Source: Sedimentisphaerales bacterium (GTDB lineage: Bacteria; Planctomycetota; Phycisphaerae; Sedimentisphaerales; SG8-4). From it: 10,835 bases of DNA. The DNA lies in NCBI GenBank assembly GCA_016932895.1, contig JAFGCA010000079.1, positions 1-10,835 of the forward strand, read 5' to 3'. The position numbers and the translations under genes were made by a program. Positions 6,890 to 10,835 of this stretch are shown here, in pieces. Numbering within the stretch: position 1 is the first letter of the stretch; every line of letters starts with the position of its first letter. The notes beneath the pieces are model-generated. The model saw nothing but the letters and a program-made list of their open reading frames with translations, was not told the DNA's origin and did no database searches.

Positions 6890-7930
6890 ATGTCCAAAAT
6901 GAGATTTGCCGTTAATCTTCCAGGTGGTTATCTGCTGCCGGAGAACCGGAGACTGATGCTGCAATTGGGGTGTACCGATGTTATCGGGCACGGCCCCCGT
7001 GATTCGCTTTCCGGTGCGTCTCGGGCAACCTCGGCAAGTGAAGTCTGGGAGTACTCGGATATTGTGCATGACAAGATGCAGGTTGAGAGAGACGGGCTTA
7101 CGTTTGAGGTACTGGAGGACGCCCCTGATGCGGAAAAGATTTTCTGGAACCTGCCCGGCAAGGAAGAACAACTTGAGAATTTCTGCAAGTCTCTTGTGAA
7201 TCTGGGTAACGCCGGGATTAAGGTGGTCAAGGTGCAGCACATGCCGCCTGTCCGTCAGATGATTCCCAGAACATACGTCGCCAAACCGACAAGAGGAGGG
7301 GCGACCTCGACGGCGTTTGACTATGACGACATCAAGAACGCGCCGCCAACCAGCAAATACGGGACCTATACTGAAGAGGAAGTCTGGGAGAATATCGAGT
7401 ATTTTCTGAAAAGGGTTCTCCCTACGGCTGAGAAGGCGGGAGTTGTCGTCACGTTCCACCCGGATGATCCGCCGATATCACCAATACAGGGTTTCCCCAG
7501 GCCCTTGAGAAGCGTTGCGGCTTTTGACCGCCTGCTCGGGATTGTGCCGAGTGAAAACATCGGGCTGAACTTCTGTCAGGGATGTTTTGCAGAGATGGGC
7601 GAGGATGTCCCTGCGGCGATACGTCACTTCGGCAGGAAGAAGAAAATCTTTTTCGCCCACTTCAGGAACGTCATCGGTTCGGTAAAAGAACCCGGAGGGT
7701 TCCAGGAAAGTTTCCATGACGACCCGAAAGGCAGGGTCGATATGTTCCAGGCGATGAAGGCTTTCTACGAAATCGGTTTTGAAGGGCCGATGCGGCCCGA
7801 TCACGCGCCCACGATGGAATACGATAATCGCATAGGCGGCGGGAGCCCCGGCTACCAGTTGCTTGGGAAGGTATTCGCCATGGGTTACGTAAAGGCCCTG
7901 GCAGAAAGTGTAGAAAAGACGGGCTATTAG
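6890..7930 (+). CDS. uxuA: Mannonate dehydratase (UxuA)-family TIM-barrel protein, divergent
   Basis: UxuA dehydrates D-mannonate to 2-keto-3-deoxy-D-gluconate using a divalent metal. This 346-residue protein keeps the C-terminal metal and substrate motifs of the family: FHPDDPP (189-195, His190), a Cys in NFCQGC (227-232), AHFRNV (256-261, His257), SFHDD...GRVDM (274-285), and GPMRPDH (299-305). The N-terminal WxxYG-type motif of classical mannonate dehydratases is not evident; the corresponding stretch reads TDVIGHGPRDS (29-39). The protein may therefore belong to a sister subfamily acting on another aldonate or uronate. ATG 6890 has AAGGGGG 8 bases upstream and a promoter candidate just before it; the longer frame beginning at 6818 would run through that promoter. 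It is followed after 50 bases by the Udh-like gene, probably in one transcript. No fructuronate reductase of the classical type is in the window. Confidence 0.8.
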   Translation: MSKMRFAVNLPGGYLLPENRRLMLQLGCTDVIGHGPRDSLSGASRATSASEVWEYSDIVHDKMQVERDGLTFEVLEDAPDAEKIFWNLPGKEEQLENFCKSLVNLGNAGIKVVKVQHMPPVRQMIPRTYVAKPTRGGATSTAFDYDDIKNAPPTSKYGTYTEEEVWENIEYFLKRVLPTAEKAGVVVTFHPDDPPISPIQGFPRPLRSVAAFDRLLGIVPSENIGLNFCQGCFAEMGEDVPAAIRHFGRKKKIFFAHFRNVIGSVKEPGGFQESFHDDPKGRVDMFQAMKAFYEIGFEGPMRPDHAPTMEYDNRIGGGSPGYQLLGKVFAMGYVKALAESVEKTGY

Positions 7931-7967
7931 CCGGGCAGGATTCCAGCATGGTAAGTAGACAATAGAG

Positions 7968-7974
7968 AGGAGGT
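7968..7974 (+). promoter_or_regulatory. Strong ribosome binding site of the Udh-like gene
   Basis: AGGAGGT stands 6 bases before ATG 7981 and is the best ribosome site in the window. It confirms the start and suggests that this gene is efficiently translated independently of the upstream gene. Confidence 0.7.
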
Positions 7975-7980
7975 AATATT

Positions 7981-8775
7981 ATGGCGGATAAGAAAGGAAG
8001 TATCAGCAAAGTCGGCATAACCGGGGCGGCGGGACGCATCGGGAAGAACCTTGCCGCGGGGCTTGCGGAAAAGTATGAGCTCACGCTGTTTTACAGGAAC
8101 AACAAACCAGATACCGTGCGAAAGCTGGACATGGTGAGAGCCGACATCGCGAAGGAGGAGGAGACAAGAGGCATCTTCGACGGACTGGATGCCGTTATTC
8201 ATCTCGCGGCAAGCCCCAGCACGCAGACGCCCTGGGAAGACGTGCTGAAAAACAATATCATCGGTACTTACAACGTTCTTGAAGAAGCCCGGCGGGCCGG
8301 CGTGAGGAGGGTGGTCTTTGCCAGCACAAATCATGTCCAGAACGGCTACGCCGTGGAAGACGGCCCGCTTTCCCTCGATCCTGAGTTTACAAAAAGCGGG
8401 AGGCTTATCAAACTCACCGATCCTCCGGCGCCGGATTCGTATTACGGCGTTTCCAAGGTATTCGGGGAAGACTTGGGCAGGTACTACGTTCAATTCCACG
8501 GTTTGGAGTTCGTCTCGGTCCGTATCGGCTGGGCGGCGCCGGAAACCCTCCCCGACAGGAAACTGACCGAAACCGCGGAACGGCATCTCCGGGCCCTGTT
8601 CTTCAGCCAGCGTGATTGCGTTGACTTATTCATAAGAACCCTGGAAGTCAAAGCCGATTTCCTGGTGGTCTACGGGGTGAGCAATTCCAGAAATCCGATT
8701 TTTGACCTCAACGAGACAAAAGATATATTGGGTTATGAGCCCCGGGATAATGAGGAGGAATATTTCCGGAGGTGA
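7981..8775 (+). CDS. NAD-dependent epimerase/dehydrogenase, uronate dehydrogenase-like
   Basis: An extended-type short-chain dehydrogenase of 264 residues with the Rossmann motif TGAAGRIG (14-21), a HLAA turn (74-77) and the YxxxK pair Tyr155/Lys159 in YYGVSK. It shares with uronate dehydrogenases (Udh) NNIIGTYNV (91-99), the FASTNH segment (113-118, FASSNH in Udh), VRIG (180-183), and the ending LGYEPRDNEEEYF. Udh oxidises glucuronate or galacturonate C1 with NAD+ to an aldarolactone in the cytoplasm. The length fits that family, and the protein is shorter than most sugar-nucleotide epimerases. An insertion at about 124-148 (EDGPLSLDPEFTKSGRLIKL) is longer than in the Udh sequences I recall, so the substrate may differ. 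It lies 50 bases behind the UxuA-like gene and is probably co-transcribed with it. It converges on the methyltransferase gene, 36 bases away; I see no convincing terminator there. Confidence 0.78.
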   Translation: MADKKGSISKVGITGAAGRIGKNLAAGLAEKYELTLFYRNNKPDTVRKLDMVRADIAKEEETRGIFDGLDAVIHLAASPSTQTPWEDVLKNNIIGTYNVLEEARRAGVRRVVFASTNHVQNGYAVEDGPLSLDPEFTKSGRLIKLTDPPAPDSYYGVSKVFGEDLGRYYVQFHGLEFVSVRIGWAAPETLPDRKLTETAERHLRALFFSQRDCVDLFIRTLEVKADFLVVYGVSNSRNPIFDLNETKDILGYEPRDNEEEYFRR

Positions 8776-8811
8776 TTTCCGGCTATCGCGGCGGGTACAA
8801 AAACGCGAATG

Positions 8812-9621
8812 TCAGGCCTTACAGGCGACAAAAATCATCTCGCTCGGATATATCGAGCCAAACGGCCGTTTATCGAAATCCGCATAGACGGATTCAACTT
8901 TGAAGCCTGCCCGTGCCAGCAGGTGCTCAACCTCAAAACAAAAAAAATAACGCATCGGCGCCGGGTACACTAATCGTTCCTTGCGTCCGTCCGGATGCGT
9001 GACATCGTAGTAGAGCTCTTCGTGGATCAGCTGCCGGCCGTAATCGACGGCGGTGTTCCGTATGCCCCAGTTTACCCGCCTGCCGTCGTGTGTGATAAAT
9101 GGCGATTTCTTGTACACGATGTTCGCGCCTTTTTCGCTTTTCCACAGTTCCCGTAGATCCGGGTACCAGAAGTCAATGATCAATCGCCCGCCCTCGCTCA
9201 GGTGTTTTTCGACGCAACGCAAACAGCTCAATTGCTCGTCGGTCGAAACAAGATAGTTGAACGGTCCAAATGGAACGGTGATCAGCGCAAACTCACTTCC
9301 CAGACTGAAGCCGCGCATATCGGCGTCGACAAGGCTTACTCTATTCCTCACTTCAGGAGCTTCATCCTCAAGTTTTCTCCGGCATACCTTGAGCATCCCG
9401 TCAGAGTTGTCCAGGCCGGTGATGGAAATACCGTCCTTTGCGGTTGGAATCACTATCCGGCCGGTGCCGCATCCAAGCTCGAGCACGGGTCCGCCGGACT
9501 GAACCGCGTAGTCCACATAAAATTGGATGTCCCCCCGTTTGGCGTGATGGTCGTAGAATTCAGATGAGTGGTTGTCGTATATCTCGGCTCTAATGGTGTT
9601 CTCCTGTTCGCCATTCGGCAT
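8812..9621 (-). CDS. Class I SAM-dependent methyltransferase
   Basis: A 269-residue Rossmann-fold methyltransferase. Motif I is VLELGCGTGR (46-55), the acidic residue after strand 2 is Asp71 in GLDNSDGML, motif III is VDADMRGF (98-105), and FALITVPFGPFNYL (111-124) forms the strand 4 region that lines the acceptor site. The Asn-Tyr (122-123) in place of an acidic motif is common in small-molecule methyltransferases of this type. The C-terminal half (150-269) is rich in beta strands and aromatic residues and resembles the lid of sugar or small-molecule methyltransferases, but the substrate cannot be assigned. It starts 12 bases after the stop of the SDR gene, and its GAGG ribosome site overlaps that stop, so the two are probably translated from one mRNA. 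Methyl chemistry also occurs at the other end of the window, but this family is unrelated to corrinoid methyltransferases. Confidence 0.82.
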   Translation of the reverse strand: MPNGEQENTIRAEIYDNHSSEFYDHHAKRGDIQFYVDYAVQSGGPVLELGCGTGRIVIPTAKDGISITGLDNSDGMLKVCRRKLEDEAPEVRNRVSLVDADMRGFSLGSEFALITVPFGPFNYLVSTDEQLSCLRCVEKHLSEGGRLIIDFWYPDLRELWKSEKGANIVYKKSPFITHDGRRVNWGIRNTAVDYGRQLIHEELYYDVTHPDGRKERLVYPAPMRYFFCFEVEHLLARAGFKVESVYADFDKRPFGSIYPSEMIFVACKA

Positions 9622-9633
9622 CGGATTATTCCT

Positions 9634-10503
9634 CTACTTCTGAGCGTACGTCTTGACTACCCCGCCGTCAAAGAGCAGATCGCCGCCGATCAGGTATCTG
9701 GCGTAGCGCGAAAACCCGAACATAAATAGGTTGGCGACTTCCACCGGGCACATCATCTCCTTGACGCGCGAGCTTCCCATCATCACGTCGCGCACGACCT
9801 CTTCCTCGGTGATCCCGCGCTGCTCGGCCTGGGCGGGGATCTGGTTTAAGGCCAGCGCTGTTTTCACAAACCCGGTGCTCACCGAAAACGAACGTATCCT
9901 GCCGTCGCCCTCGGCTGCAATTGATTGTGTGAGGGCCCGCAATCCGAATTTGGTGATATTATACGCCGGCTTATTGATGGTGCAGATATGGGCGTGAATG
10001 GAGGCCATGTTGCCGATGACCCCGGCGCGATCGGCGTTCTTTTTCATGTGCGGTATGCACAACTTGGCCAGATAAAAGGGCGCGCGCAACATCAGCCGCT
10101 GCATCAAATCGTACTGCTCCATGGGGAAGTTTTCGACCGAATCGATATGCTGGATCCCGGCGATATTGGCCAGATACCTGATGGCGCCGTGTTCGGCGGC
10201 CTGCGACACGGCGCGTACGATTTGCCCATCGTCGCACAAATCGGTCTTGATAAAGACCATACGGCCGCCCATCCGGCGGGCCATCTCTCGTGTCTTCTCG
10301 CCTTCTTTTTCGTTGATGTCGAGGCCGACGGCCGTCAGATTATTCGCCGCGGCAGCGATCGCGGTCGCCCTGCCGATTCCGGACCCGGCGCCGGTCACAA
10401 GGCATACGTTGTTGCCGTTGAAATTCCCGTCCTGCAAGAGAAGGATCTCTTCCTTGCCTATCTGCGGCTCTCCGGTTTCCGCCGGTGTCTTGTCTTCGAG
10501 CAT
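9634..10503 (-). CDS. SDR oxidoreductase, 3-hydroxybutyrate dehydrogenase-like
   Basis: A classical short-chain dehydrogenase of 289 residues. TGAGSGIG (37-44) binds NAD and Asp61 after strand 2 favours NAD over NADP. ANIAGIQHI (112-120), Ser168, and Tyr181/Lys185 in PAYNITK are in place, with the usual 13-residue Ser-Tyr spacing. NQIPAQAEQRGITEEEVVRDV (220-240) closely resembles the substrate-loop region of bacterial D-3-hydroxybutyrate dehydrogenases. Two features are odd. The Asn of the catalytic tetrad aligns with Met138, and the usual Pro-Gly after strand 6 is Thr210-Gly211. There is also an N-terminal extension of about 30 residues; the start is nevertheless supported by AGGGGG 5 bases upstream. 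The substrate may be 3-hydroxybutyrate, but context near sugar genes and the altered tetrad leave another hydroxyacid or a sugar acid possible. Confidence 0.82.
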   Translation of the reverse strand: MLEDKTPAETGEPQIGKEEILLLQDGNFNGNNVCLVTGAGSGIGRATAIAAAANNLTAVGLDINEKEGEKTREMARRMGGRMVFIKTDLCDDGQIVRAVSQAAEHGAIRYLANIAGIQHIDSVENFPMEQYDLMQRLMLRAPFYLAKLCIPHMKKNADRAGVIGNMASIHAHICTINKPAYNITKFGLRALTQSIAAEGDGRIRSFSVSTGFVKTALALNQIPAQAEQRGITEEEVVRDVMMGSSRVKEMMCPVEVANLFMFGFSRYARYLIGGDLLFDGGVVKTYAQK

Positions 10504-10553
10504 AATTTCCCCCTGAAGGTTGCCCTGACGACTTTTATGCAGTTGGGGCCGTG

Positions 10554-10835
10554 CTAGGCGCCGCTCCCGATTTTTGTTCGTAGACGGCGGCAGAGAACCC
10601 GGAGCACCCCCTGGGTGATCTCGGGATTGTCGGCCATCACCACATCAAAGGCGTCTTTCTCTATGCGGAAGAGGTCGGTGTCTTCGGTAGCGGTTATCGA
10701 CGCGGATCGCGGCGCCGGATCGAGAAGCGACATTTCCCCGATGATCTCCCCCTCCCCAAGCCGCGCGATGTCCCGTCCCTCGTCATGAACCAATACGTTT
10801 CCGCGCACGATGAGGTACATGCAGTTTTCCACCTC
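10554..10835 (-). CDS. Cyclic nucleotide-binding domain protein (5'-partial)
   Basis: The frame is open to the right window edge, so the N-terminal part lies outside; GTG at 10832 is internal because Glu precedes it and the domain has already begun. The visible 92 residues are the core of a CAP/cNMP-binding domain: YLIVRGNVLVHDEG (beta strands), LGEGEIIGEMSLLDPAPRSASI, the phosphate-binding cassette with the conserved Glu (GEMSLL) and Arg (PRSA) that hold the cyclic phosphate, and a C-terminal helix. The protein ends directly after the domain, so there is no DNA-binding helix-turn-helix downstream; it is therefore not a CRP-type regulator, and whatever it controls would lie N-terminal to the domain. 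Fifty bases separate its TAG stop from the SDR gene, which may belong to the same transcript. Confidence 0.82.
   Translation of the reverse strand, partial: EVENCMYLIVRGNVLVHDEGRDIARLGEGEIIGEMSLLDPAPRSASITATEDTDLFRIEKDAFDVVMADNPEITQGVLRVLCRRLRTKIGSGA

Noticed and set aside
8776..8830. Possible terminator between the convergent Udh-like and methyltransferase genes
   Set aside because: Only 4-bp stems (for example GCCT/AGGC at 8816-8826) without a T-run; too weak to call.
9925..10557. 210-residue plus-strand frame opposite the SDR gene
   Set aside because: Antisense shadow of the SDR, which has clear motifs and a ribosome site.
1..10835. CRISPR arrays, tRNA or rRNA genes, insertion sequences
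   Set aside because: No regularly spaced repeats, no tRNA-like or rRNA-like stretches, no transposase or terminal inverted repeats were seen.

Overview
The window is bacterial, moderately GC-rich DNA with compact genes, clear Shine-Dalgarno sequences and a glycyl-radical enzyme with its activase. Oxygen sensitivity of that enzyme class points to an anaerobic lifestyle. The exact phylum cannot be fixed from sequence alone. Stop codon use is striking: six of ten genes end in TAG, four in TGA and none in TAA, so TAG is an ordinary stop here.

Layout. (1) Positions 1-5432, plus strand, is a probable operon: the 3' part of an MtmB-family (monomethylamine:corrinoid) methyltransferase that lacks the pyrrolysine residue; a five-bladed beta-propeller protein resembling glycosidases; a short glycyl-radical-enzyme activase; and a glycyl-radical enzyme that keeps every HypD (trans-4-hydroxy-L-proline dehydratase) active-site residue I can recall, at a constant offset of three. 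(2) Positions 5433-5537 is a convergent gap with a candidate hairpin terminator. (3) Positions 5538-6677, minus strand, is a GH172 (DUF2961) glycoside hydrolase. (4) Positions 6678-6889 is a divergent control region with a promoter candidate in each direction, a perfect 10-bp palindrome and a 10-bp-stem inverted repeat. (5) Positions 6890-8775, plus strand, holds a UxuA-family (mannonate dehydratase) TIM barrel and a uronate-dehydrogenase-like short-chain dehydrogenase. (6) Positions 8812-10835, minus strand, holds a class I SAM methyltransferase, a 3-hydroxybutyrate-dehydrogenase-like SDR with an altered catalytic tetrad, and a partial cyclic-nucleotide-binding protein running off the right edge.

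How they may work together (inference). The window looks catabolic: an anaerobic module for an amino-acid-like or methylated nitrogen compound (methyltransferase plus HypD) beside a sugar module (GH172, UxuA-like, Udh-like). Two readings are worth testing. One is sequential N-demethylation and dehydration of a methylated hydroxyproline. The other is use of hydroxyproline-rich glycoproteins, whose Hyp, arabinofuranose and uronic acid parts would match HypD, GH172/propeller and Udh/UxuA. Comparisons with MtmB, HypD, Udh and BDH were made from memory, not by database search.
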